A model generated the notes under the pieces. That model was not told the origin of the DNA. It searched no databases and was given only the letters and a program-made list of their open reading frames with translations. Both the position numbers and the translations under genes were made by a program. From contig WFRO01000251.1 of assembly GCA_015486475.1 (NCBI GenBank), forward strand, positions 1-5,189: a stretch of DNA of 5,189 nucleotides, given 5' to 3'. The DNA comes from Bacteroidales bacterium. GTDB taxonomy: Bacteria; Bacteroidota; Bacteroidia; Bacteroidales; VadinHA17. Shown piece after piece: positions 1-5,189 of the stretch (position 1 is its first letter; each line of letters opens with the position of its first letter).

Positions 1-852
1 GTGCAGGTCATATACACCCGGAGCACAGATGTTTTCATTGAGCTGTATAAACGGGGTGAGATCGCCAACAAAGCCCATGCAGACCTGTTCATCTCCATTC
101 ACTGCAACTCAAACCCCAATAAGAACATCACGGGTGCGGAGACCTATGTGATGGGGATCGACAAGAACAACCGCAATATGGAGGTCGTTAAAAAAGAGAA
201 CGATGTGATCACCCTGGAAGCTAACTACAAGCAGCATTACGAAGGATTCGATCCCAACGACCCGGTCTCGATGATCACGTTCAATATGGCGCAGAATGTC
301 TACCGTTCACAGAGCCTGGAGTTCGCTGCCCTGGTACAGGACCAGTTCCGCAAACGGGCAGGCCGTCACGACCGGGGCGTACGGCAGGCACCCTTTATGG
401 TGCTGTGGACCACCTATATGCCCAGCGTGCTGATCGAGACGGGCTTCCTGTCCAATCCGCGGGAGGAGACGTTCCTGCGGTCTGAGAATGGTCAGGCGAT
501 CATCGCCTCAGCGATCTACCGGGCGTTCAAAGAATACAAGACACGCATTGAGAGCCGCAGCAATTTCTCTTTTGAAAAACAGGATACTGCCACTGCCTGG
601 CTGGGGGTACAGGTAATGGCCTCGGTCAAAAAGATCCCCGGTGATAACAAAAAACTGAAAAAATACTCTCCGGTGACAGAGATATGGGACGGGAAACGAT
701 ATAAATACATTATCGGACATACCGGATCGCTCACCGAAGCCAAAGATCTGCGGAAAATACTGGTAAAAACCTTTCCGGGAGCATTCGTCGTAGGGGTGCG
801 CGCAGATAAAATCATCCCCCTGGATGATGCACTGAAAGAAATAAATCGTTAA
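1..852 (+). CDS. N-acetylmuramoyl-L-alanine amidase with C-terminal SPOR-like domain (5'-truncated by window edge)
   Basis: This is a zinc-dependent amidase (Amidase_3 family) that cleaves the bond between N-acetylmuramic acid and L-alanine in peptidoglycan; such enzymes act in the periplasm in cell separation and wall turnover. The visible 283 codons hold the second half of the catalytic domain. FISIHCNSN (residues 30-38) contains the zinc-ligand histidine H34, and PSVLIETGFLSNP (141-153) contains the catalytic glutamate E146. The insert between them, with a YEGFDPNDP stretch near 80-88, is familiar from Bacteroidota amidases. Residues about 197-272 look like a SPOR peptidoglycan-binding fold (GVQVMAS, then YKYIIGHTGSLTEAKDLRKI and AFVVGV). 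The N-terminal part with the GHGG zinc-binding histidine, the second ligand and any signal peptide is missing, so the GTG at base 1 is an internal valine codon and not a start. The gene ends 29 bp before the MCE gene. The family call is firm; the exact physiological role is inferred. Confidence 0.93.
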   Translation: MQVIYTRSTDVFIELYKRGEIANKAHADLFISIHCNSNPNKNITGAETYVMGIDKNNRNMEVVKKENDVITLEANYKQHYEGFDPNDPVSMITFNMAQNVYRSQSLEFAALVQDQFRKRAGRHDRGVRQAPFMVLWTTYMPSVLIETGFLSNPREETFLRSENGQAIIASAIYRAFKEYKTRIESRSNFSFEKQDTATAWLGVQVMASVKKIPGDNKKLKKYSPVTEIWDGKRYKYIIGHTGSLTEAKDLRKILVKTFPGAFVVGVRADKIIPLDDALKEINR

Positions 853-873
853 TTTGTAAAGTTTTTCTACAAA
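853..873. repeat. Short inverted repeat between amidase and MCE genes
   Basis: TTTGTA at 853-858 and TACAAA at 868-873 form a perfect 6-bp inverted repeat around a 9-nt loop, starting right after the amidase stop codon. The stem is AT-rich and no T-run follows, so it is not a convincing terminator. It could slightly affect mRNA stability between the two genes, or be chance. Confidence 0.3.
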
Positions 874-881
874 GACTGGTC

Positions 882-1811
882 ATGAAGAAACATTCGACAG
901 AGATCAAAGTGGGGATCATCATAACCCTGACCCTGATCGTTTTTATCTGGTTATTCAACTATGTTAAAGGTATCAACCTGCTGAAGCCCTCGCATACCTA
1001 TTATGTTATCTATGACGATATCAACGGCCTGAAGGAGTCCGGTGCGGTCTTTATCAAGGGCTACAAGGTAGGTCTTGTGGATGACATAAAATTCACCGAA
1101 GACATCCCTGCCAAACTACTGGTCACGATCCAGTTGGAAGAGAACCTGCACCTCCCTGCCGATTCGAAGGCTCTCCTGATCAGTGCGGATATCATGGGGA
1201 CGAAAGCCATCAACATCCTGGAAGGAAGCTCCCAAAATCTTCTGGAATACGGGGATACGCTTCCCGGCGAGGTGGAGTTGAGCCTCCTGGACCAGGTCAA
1301 CCAGGAGATCATCCCCCTGAAAGAAAAGACCGAGCACCTGGTGGAGACACTGGATTCGCTGGCTACCTCCATCCATGGAATGATGAATGAAGATTTTAAG
1401 AATGATCTCACCGGCAGTATCAGCGACCTGCGTGCTTCCCTCGGGAACATCCGCCGGCTAAGCTATTCCCTCGATACCATGGTGACCCGCCGGGACGGAC
1501 AGGTACAGACGATCCTCACAGGGGTGAACGCCAACCTGCAAAAACTGGATCATGTGATGGACAACCTGAACCAGGTGAGTGACTCTCTCTCTCAGGCTGA
1601 TATCACCGCCGTCATTGACAACCTGAACAAGACCCTGGAAGGCACTGCCCTGCTGATGGAACGGATCAATAACGGAGAAGGATCGCTGGGCAAACTCACC
1701 ACCAACGACAGCCTCTACCTGGCCATCCAGAACCTGACGATGCGGCTCGATACCCTGGTCACCAAGATCACGGAAAACCCGAAAAAATACATCCGGGTCA
1801 AGCTTTTCTGA
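882..1811 (+). CDS. MCE-domain (MlaD family) lipid-transport protein
   Basis: MCE-domain proteins are the membrane-anchored, substrate-binding parts of lipid transporters that move phospholipids or other lipids between the inner and outer membrane. The 309-residue product has a short basic N-terminus, one membrane segment at about residues 10-28 (VGIIITLTLIVFIWLFNYV), and an MCE domain at about 38-115 with the typical GLKESGAVFIKGYKVGLV block (49-66) and a MGTKAINILEG end (105-115). A long helical, probably coiled-coil region follows (about 135-260), then a C-terminal tail with GEGSLGKLTTNDSLY (265-279) and ENPKKYIRVKLF (298-309), a layout common in Bacteroidota MlaD-like proteins. The ATG at 882 puts the membrane segment at the expected place; no Shine-Dalgarno sequence is seen, as is usual in this phylum. 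It probably shares a transcript with the amidase. No MlaE permease or MlaF ATPase gene is visible here, so its transporter partners must be encoded elsewhere. Lipid substrate unknown. Confidence 0.92.
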   Translation: MKKHSTEIKVGIIITLTLIVFIWLFNYVKGINLLKPSHTYYVIYDDINGLKESGAVFIKGYKVGLVDDIKFTEDIPAKLLVTIQLEENLHLPADSKALLISADIMGTKAINILEGSSQNLLEYGDTLPGEVELSLLDQVNQEIIPLKEKTEHLVETLDSLATSIHGMMNEDFKNDLTGSISDLRASLGNIRRLSYSLDTMVTRRDGQVQTILTGVNANLQKLDHVMDNLNQVSDSLSQADITAVIDNLNKTLEGTALLMERINNGEGSLGKLTTNDSLYLAIQNLTMRLDTLVTKITENPKKYIRVKLF

Positions 1812-1929
1812 TCCTGTCCCCTCTTTTCGGGTCCCGGGATTTGACAAAATATATTTTTTCTTTGACGAAGGATCCTGCGTGTCTCCCGGCCCCTGACCTA
1901 ATGACTTCAACTGATGACGACTAAACCTT

Positions 1930-1952
1930 TCAACCACACAGACTTATCCAAC
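1930..1952 (+). promoter_or_regulatory. Two weak DnaA-box-like 9-mers
   Basis: TCAACCACA (1930-1938) and TTATCCAAC (1944-1952) each match the DnaA box TTATCCACA at 7 of 9 positions, lie on the same strand 5 bp apart, and directly precede the AT-rich stretch. A third relaxed match lies at 2054-2062 on the minus strand (TTTTCCAAA, one mismatch to TTWTNCACA). Such an arrangement could serve dnaA autoregulation or origin function, but single matches of this quality occur often by chance. Confidence 0.25.
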
Positions 1953-2052
1953 TTTATATTTATATTACTGAAAATCTGTTAGTTAAATATATTTTGATTT
2001 TTTTTTCAATTTCTCATAACATAAAGATATTGTAAATAAACACAGTAGGATT

Positions 2053-2083
2053 TTTTGGAAAAAACAAGCGAATTTTAATTTTT
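2053..2083 (+). promoter_or_regulatory. Candidate Bacteroidota-type promoter for dnaA
   Basis: TTTTG at 2053-2057 followed after 18 bp by TAATTTTT at 2076-2083 resembles the Bacteroidota pattern of a TTTG (-33) element and a TAnnTTTG (-7) element; the last base of the -7 element deviates. It would place transcription start near 2090, leaving a leader of about 65 nt before the dnaA ATG. The surrounding poly-T makes chance matches easy, so this is tentative. Confidence 0.3.
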
Positions 2084-2156
2084 TTTTTACATTTTTTTTA
2101 ACAAAATTGCTTTCCGTTTTCACTCCGGATTAACTATTTCTCAAAGGCAACAAACC

Positions 2157-3584
2157 ATGGACAAAGATCATGAAATCGTATGGAATAAATGTCTCCAGAT
2201 CATTAAAGATAATGTTCCATCCGTCAGTTTCAGGACATGGTTTGAGCCTATCGTACCGGTAAAACTCCGGGACAATGTGCTGACGATCCAGGTCCCCAGT
2301 CCTTTTTTCTACGAATATCTCGAGGAGCAGTATATTGATCTGCTGAAAAAGACCCTCCGCAAGGAGCTGGGGGCGGATGCCAAGCTGGAGTACAACGTAG
2401 TGATGGAGAATGCAGCGGTCGCCACCAAGCCTTACACGGTGCGTCTTCCGGCACGCAACCGGACTCAGATCCGCAACAAGCCGCTGTCCGTGCCCATGGA
2501 CAAGGACGAGATCTCTATCCGCAATCCCTTCATCATTCCCGGATTAAAGAAATTACGTATCGAGCCGCAGCTCAACAGCGAATATTCGTTCGCCAACTTT
2601 GTGGAAGGGGAATGTAACCGGCTGGCCCGTTCGGCGGGGTATGCCGTGAGCCAGAAACCCGGCAAGACGGCTTTCAACCCGCTTTTTATCTATGGCGATT
2701 CCGGATTGGGCAAGACCCATCTGGCCCAGGCCATCGGCATCGAGGTCAAAGAACATTTTCCCGAGCTGACCGTCCTGTATGTCACCGCCAACCGGTTTCA
2801 GACGCAGTTCATCGAGTCGATCCGCAACAATACCCGGAACGATTTCCTCCATTTTTACCAGATGATCGACGTGCTCATCGTGGATGATGTGCATGAGTTC
2901 GCCGGCAAGGAGAAGACGCAGGACATCTTTTTCCACATATTCAACCATCTGCACCAGAGCGGCAAGCAGCTGATCCTCACCTCGGACAAAGCCCCTGTCG
3001 AACTGCAGGGACTGGAGCAGCGTCTCCTCTCCCGTTTTAAGTGGGGACTCTCCACCGACCTGCAGTCGCCTGATTTTGAAACCCGTCTGGCCATCCTCCG
3101 GAAAAAGACCTACAACGACGGCATTGAGATGAGCGATGAGATCCTGGAATACATCGCTACCCATATCTCCAACAACATCCGGGAGCTGGAAGGCGCCCTG
3201 ATCTCTCTGCTGGCACAGTCGACACTCAACAAAAAAGAGATCACCCTCGACCTGGCCCGCAAAATGATCGACAAGCTGGTGAAAAACACCCACAAGGAGC
3301 TCTCCATCGACTATATACAAAAGGTGGTGTGCGACTATTTCAACATCCCCATCGACCTGGTCCTGTCCAAAACGCGCAAACGCGAGATCGTGCAGGCACG
3401 CCAGGTGGCCATGTTCTTTTCCAAAAGCCTCACCAAATCCTCCCTGGCCACCATCGGCTCCCGTATCGGGGGAAAAGACCACGCCACCGTACTCCATGCC
3501 TGCAAAACGGTCAATAACCTGATCGAGACGGACAAACGCTTCCGGCTGCAGATCGAAGAGATCGAAAAAAGGCTCAAAGTCTGA
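2157..3584 (+). CDS. dnaA: Chromosomal replication initiator protein DnaA
   Basis: DnaA binds DnaA boxes at oriC, forms an ATP-dependent filament that opens the origin, helps load the replicative helicase, and commonly regulates its own gene. The 475-residue product is full length for the family. Domain I (about 1-80) contains the SFRTWFEPIVP block at 24-34. Domain II is a short linker (about 85-135). The AAA+ domain III (about 140-350) has Walker A GDSGLGKT (180-187), Walker B VLIVDD (239-244), sensor 1 LILTSD (272-277), arginine finger R293 in LLSRF, and sensor 2 R342 in NNIRELEGAL. Domain IV (about 375-475) carries the DNA-binding signature IGSRIGGKDHATVLHACK (433-450). The ATG at 2157 gives the expected N-terminus. 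The AAA+ blocks closely resemble Bacteroidales DnaA as I remember it. The gene stands alone: dnaN and recF do not follow, and an intrinsic terminator lies 20 bp downstream. All key residues are intact. Confidence 0.98.
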   Translation: MDKDHEIVWNKCLQIIKDNVPSVSFRTWFEPIVPVKLRDNVLTIQVPSPFFYEYLEEQYIDLLKKTLRKELGADAKLEYNVVMENAAVATKPYTVRLPARNRTQIRNKPLSVPMDKDEISIRNPFIIPGLKKLRIEPQLNSEYSFANFVEGECNRLARSAGYAVSQKPGKTAFNPLFIYGDSGLGKTHLAQAIGIEVKEHFPELTVLYVTANRFQTQFIESIRNNTRNDFLHFYQMIDVLIVDDVHEFAGKEKTQDIFFHIFNHLHQSGKQLILTSDKAPVELQGLEQRLLSRFKWGLSTDLQSPDFETRLAILRKKTYNDGIEMSDEILEYIATHISNNIRELEGALISLLAQSTLNKKEITLDLARKMIDKLVKNTHKELSIDYIQKVVCDYFNIPIDLVLSKTRKREIVQARQVAMFFSKSLTKSSLATIGSRIGGKDHATVLHACKTVNNLIETDKRFRLQIEEIEKRLKV

Positions 3585-3603
3585 GAAAAAGATCATCCCT
3601 TAC

Positions 3604-3631
3604 AGCGGTCCGGCAGATGACCGCTTTTTTT
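3604..3631 (+). terminator. Rho-independent terminator of dnaA
   Basis: A perfect 7-bp stem AGCGGTC (3604-3610) / GACCGCT (3619-3625) with an 8-nt loop is followed by a run of seven T (3625-3631, the first T closing the stem). It lies 20 bp after the dnaA stop codon. There is no matching A-run directly on the 5' side, so it should act on the + strand only. It separates dnaA from the tRNA-modification unit. Confidence 0.88.
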
Positions 3632-3703
3632 GGGTCCGGCCGATCTATTTAAAATGAATCTAAATATTCTTCCTGAAATTCCCGGATATTCAAATCTTTC
3701 CTC

Positions 3704-3711
3704 TATTTTTG
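3704..3711 (+). promoter_or_regulatory. TAnnTTTG -7 promoter element for the methylthiotransferase unit
   Basis: TATTTTTG at 3704-3711 is an exact match to the Bacteroidota -7 consensus TAnnTTTG. No good TTTG (-33) element is seen at the usual distance upstream. Transcription would start near 3717, leaving a leader of only about 15 nt before the ATG at 3733. The element overlaps a possible in-frame TTG start at 3709, which would then not be in the transcript. This supports the ATG as the real start. Confidence 0.55.
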
Positions 3712-3732
3712 CAAAAAATAAGGTTGCAGGAG

Positions 3733-5172
3733 ATGAAGTATTTTGTGTTGACACTGGGATGCCAGATGAACATTTCCGACAGTGAACGTCTGGTCACGGT
3801 ACTGGAAGGCATGGGATATGCTCCTGCCCAAAAGGAGGAAGAGGCGGATCTGCTGGGTGTGATCGCCTGCTCCGTACGGCAGAAAGCCATCGACAAGGTG
3901 TATATGAAAATACACAAGTGGAACAGGATGAAGGAGCAGCGGCCGGTGATCACGTTCCTGACCGGCTGTGTCTTGCCGGCCGACAGGGAGAAGTTCCTGA
4001 AGCTTTTCGACCTGGTCTTCACCACCAATGAGCTGCCCGGCCTGCCGGAGCTGTTGTCACAATATGGGGTGGTCACACCTTATGCTTTACAGGAGCAGCA
4101 GAAAAAGAGTACACCACCTGCCCGGCAACCGGGGGATATGCTCTCCCTCACCCGTCTGGCACAGGAGACGGCCGACGGCAACGACCGCTCTGTTCTGGAC
4201 CGTTTGTGGGAGATAGAGCCCTCCCTGCACTCTCCTTTCGAGGCATTTGTGCCGATACAGAACGGTTGTGATAAATTCTGCACCTACTGTGCAGTCCCCT
4301 ATACGCGGGGCCGGGAGGTCTCCCGGCCTTCCGGAGAAGTGCTGGAAGAGATCGCCGGCCTCCTGGAGCGGGGGTACAAATCAATTACCCTACTGGGACA
4401 GAACGTCAATTCATACGGTCTGGACAAAAAAGGAAAAGAGATCACCTTTGCCCGACTGCTGGAGAGAATCGGCGGGATGGCAGATGCTACGGGGCGCAGG
4501 ATATGGGTCTATTTCACCTCTCCCCATCCCAGGGATATGGGGCCGGATGTGGTAGATGCCATCGCCAGTCATCCCTCACTGGCCAAACAGATCCATCTGC
4601 CCCTGCAGGCAGGAGATGATGAGGTATTGAGGAGAATGAACCGCAAGCATACGGTGGATGATTACCGCAGGATCGTACGCTACATCCGGGAGCAGTTGCC
4701 GCAGACCACCCTTTTTACGGATATCATCGTAGGGTTTCCGGGTGAGACGGAGGAGCAGTTCGAACATACACGCCAGGTTCTGCGCGAGATGGAGTTCAAT
4801 ATGGCATACATAGCCGTATATTCTCCCCGGCCGGGGACGGTGAGCGCCCGCCGGAAGGATGATGTCCCCATGAAAGTTAAAAAAGACCGGCTGCACCGTC
4901 TGACCACCGATCTGGAGGAGAGCGCCCTGCGGGCCACCCGGGCGATGCTGCAACGGACGGCGACCCTGCTGGTGACGGGCAAGGACCGCAAGGACGGATA
5001 CCTTTCCGGGCATACGGAGGGCCGGATCCCGGTGCGTTTCCTCTCGCCCGGCGGAGACACCTCCCTCATAGGAAAATTCGTAACGGTGAACATCACCTCG
5101 GTCGCCCCTTTCTCGATGGAAGGGGAACTGGTGAGCGTGGAGGAAGAGATATGGCAGGAAAGCACAAAATAG
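3733..5172 (+). CDS. miaB: tRNA-A37 methylthiotransferase, MiaB type (radical SAM)
   Basis: MiaB-family enzymes add a methylthio group to C2 of the modified adenosine at tRNA position 37 (ms2i6A in the classic case), using S-adenosylmethionine and two [4Fe-4S] clusters. The 479-residue product has the N-terminal MTTase domain (about 1-100) with cluster cysteines C10 in LGCQMN, C46 in IACSVRQ and C79 in TGC. The radical SAM domain (about 170-390) has C179, C183 and C186 in NGCDKFCTYC, plus LGQNVNSYG (221-229) and DIIVGFPGET (330-339). A TRAM RNA-binding domain spans about 404-467. The GCQMN block favours MiaB over MtaB or RimO. An in-frame TTG at 3709 would add eight residues, but it overlaps the promoter element, and MKYFVLTLGCQMN is the natural N-terminus. 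Odd features: IACS replaces the usual NTCS, and C79 to C179 is 100 residues apart, about 25 more than in E. coli MiaB as I recall. The 3' end overlaps the next gene by 22 bp. The i6A substrate is inferred. Confidence 0.9.
   Translation: MKYFVLTLGCQMNISDSERLVTVLEGMGYAPAQKEEEADLLGVIACSVRQKAIDKVYMKIHKWNRMKEQRPVITFLTGCVLPADREKFLKLFDLVFTTNELPGLPELLSQYGVVTPYALQEQQKKSTPPARQPGDMLSLTRLAQETADGNDRSVLDRLWEIEPSLHSPFEAFVPIQNGCDKFCTYCAVPYTRGREVSRPSGEVLEEIAGLLERGYKSITLLGQNVNSYGLDKKGKEITFARLLERIGGMADATGRRIWVYFTSPHPRDMGPDVVDAIASHPSLAKQIHLPLQAGDDEVLRRMNRKHTVDDYRRIVRYIREQLPQTTLFTDIIVGFPGETEEQFEHTRQVLREMEFNMAYIAVYSPRPGTVSARRKDDVPMKVKKDRLHRLTTDLEESALRATRAMLQRTATLLVTGKDRKDGYLSGHTEGRIPVRFLSPGGDTSLIGKFVTVNITSVAPFSMEGELVSVEEEIWQESTK
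5139..5143 (+). promoter_or_regulatory. Shine-Dalgarno-like site for the overlapping mtaB-like gene
   Basis: GGAGG at 5139-5143 lies 7 nt before the ATG at 5151, inside the 3' end of the miaB-like gene. This is the only start in the window with a well-placed Shine-Dalgarno motif. Since Bacteroidota genes seldom depend on one, it may partly reflect the Glu-Glu coding of the upstream C-terminus. It supports the choice of 5151 as the start. Confidence 0.45.
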
Positions 5173-5189
5173 CGTTCAAGACCCTGGGA
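5151..5189 (+). CDS. mtaB: Start of a second methylthiotransferase, probably MtaB type (3'-truncated by window edge)
   Basis: Only 13 codons are visible, reading MAGKHKIAFKTLG. This matches the start of MtaB proteins, which typically run K-(I/V)-A-F-x-T-L-G-C-K-x-N; the window ends just before the expected first cluster cysteine. MtaB converts t6A37 to ms2t6A37 in ANN-decoding tRNAs by the same radical SAM chemistry as MiaB. The start lies 22 bp inside the miaB-like gene in the +2 frame, after a good GGAGG, which suggests translational coupling. The frame is open to the edge. Because GC(K)-type N-termini also occur in related MTTases (RimO-like and others), the subfamily remains a reasoned guess from few residues. 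Confidence 0.6.
   Translation, partial: MAGKHKIAFKTLG

Larger units (their letters stand above)
1812..2156. other. Non-coding AT-rich region upstream of dnaA (promoter region, possible oriC)
   Basis: This 345-bp gap has no credible gene on either strand. The first ~130 bp are mixed in composition and include an 8-bp palindrome TCCCGGGA at 1832-1839 and two copies of TTTGAC at 1840-1845 and 1861-1866. From about 1950 to 2115 it becomes very AT-rich, with T-runs at 1998-2006 (9), 2051-2056 (6), 2079-2088 (10) and 2092-2099 (8) and an A-run at 2059-2064. Such composition fits a strong promoter region, bent DNA, or a DNA-unwinding element. Weak DnaA-box-like sites are present but there is no exact TTATCCACA. 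No clear intrinsic terminator for the upstream MCE gene is visible. The region must carry the dnaA promoter; an origin role is only a possibility. Confidence 0.55.

Noticed and set aside
1076..1084. TGTGGATGA, an 8/9 reverse match to a DnaA box inside the MCE gene
   Set aside because: Single isolated site within conserved MCE coding sequence (GLVDD); expected by chance.
1811..1860. Possible terminator after the MCE gene (ATCCTG 1811-1816 pairing with CGGGAT 1835-1840, T-run at 1854-1859)
   Set aside because: The stem needs a G-T pair and an 18-nt loop, and the T-run is 13 nt beyond the stem, so it does not meet the normal pattern.
1840..1877. Direct repeats TTTGAC (1840, 1861) and GATCCTG (1810, 1871)
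   Set aside because: Each is only 6-7 bp, with just two copies and no further pattern; too short to claim an operator or attachment site.
1458..1937. 159-codon minus-strand open frame across the 3' end of the MCE gene and the following gap
   Set aside because: Mostly antisense to the MCE coding region; the protein shows no recognisable domain and no start signals.
1914..1982. A 22-codon open frame from ATG 1914 to TAG 1982 upstream of dnaA
   Set aside because: Very short, no ribosome-binding site, biased composition explained by the AT-rich region, and no family resemblance.
2553..3596. 347-codon open frame on the minus strand across dnaA
   Set aside because: It is antisense to a certain dnaA gene with all motifs intact; its composition is the complement of the DnaA codons and no domain is recognisable.
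3608..3642. Repeated GGTCCGGC in and just after the dnaA terminator
   Set aside because: Two copies of an 8-mer, one within the hairpin and its loop; no evidence of function beyond the terminator.
4576..5165. Overlapping minus-strand open frames of 145 and 161 codons within the miaB-like gene
   Set aside because: Antisense shadows of a clear radical SAM gene in GC-rich coding DNA.

Overview
The window reads as ordinary chromosomal DNA from a member of the Bacteroidota, most likely order Bacteroidales. The evidence is the DnaA sequence style (VDDVHEFAGKEKTQ and LEQRLLSRFKWGL blocks), the Bacteroidota-type amidase with a SPOR-like tail, the orphan MCE/MlaD protein with its typical C-terminal tail, the general lack of Shine-Dalgarno sequences, and a TAnnTTTG-type promoter element. 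Coding DNA is moderately GC-rich, while the gap upstream of dnaA is strongly AT-rich. All genes are on the + strand.

Layout. (1) 1-852: the 3' part of a cell-wall amidase gene whose start lies outside the window. (2) 882-1811: an inner-membrane-anchored MCE-domain (MlaD-like) lipid-transport protein, 29 bp after the amidase and probably in the same operon. (3) 1812-2156: a 345-bp non-coding gap with long T-tracts and weak DnaA-box-like sites. It must hold the dnaA promoter and could be an origin or autoregulatory region. (4) 2157-3584: complete dnaA, closed by a clear intrinsic terminator at 3604-3631. (5) 3733-5172: a MiaB-type tRNA methylthiotransferase preceded by a good -7 promoter element. 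(6) 5151-5189: the first 13 codons of a second gene, overlapping the previous one by 22 bp, whose N-terminus matches the start of MtaB-type methylthiotransferases.

The window therefore has three probable transcription units: an envelope unit (amidase plus MCE protein), a monocistronic dnaA unit, and a tRNA-A37 modification unit (MiaB-like plus MtaB-like). I found no mobile element, CRISPR array, tRNA or rRNA. I do not see a clearly new biological system. The points most worth checking are the dnaA upstream region, the overlapping pair of methylthiotransferases, and the atypical N-terminal and linker region of the MiaB-like protein.
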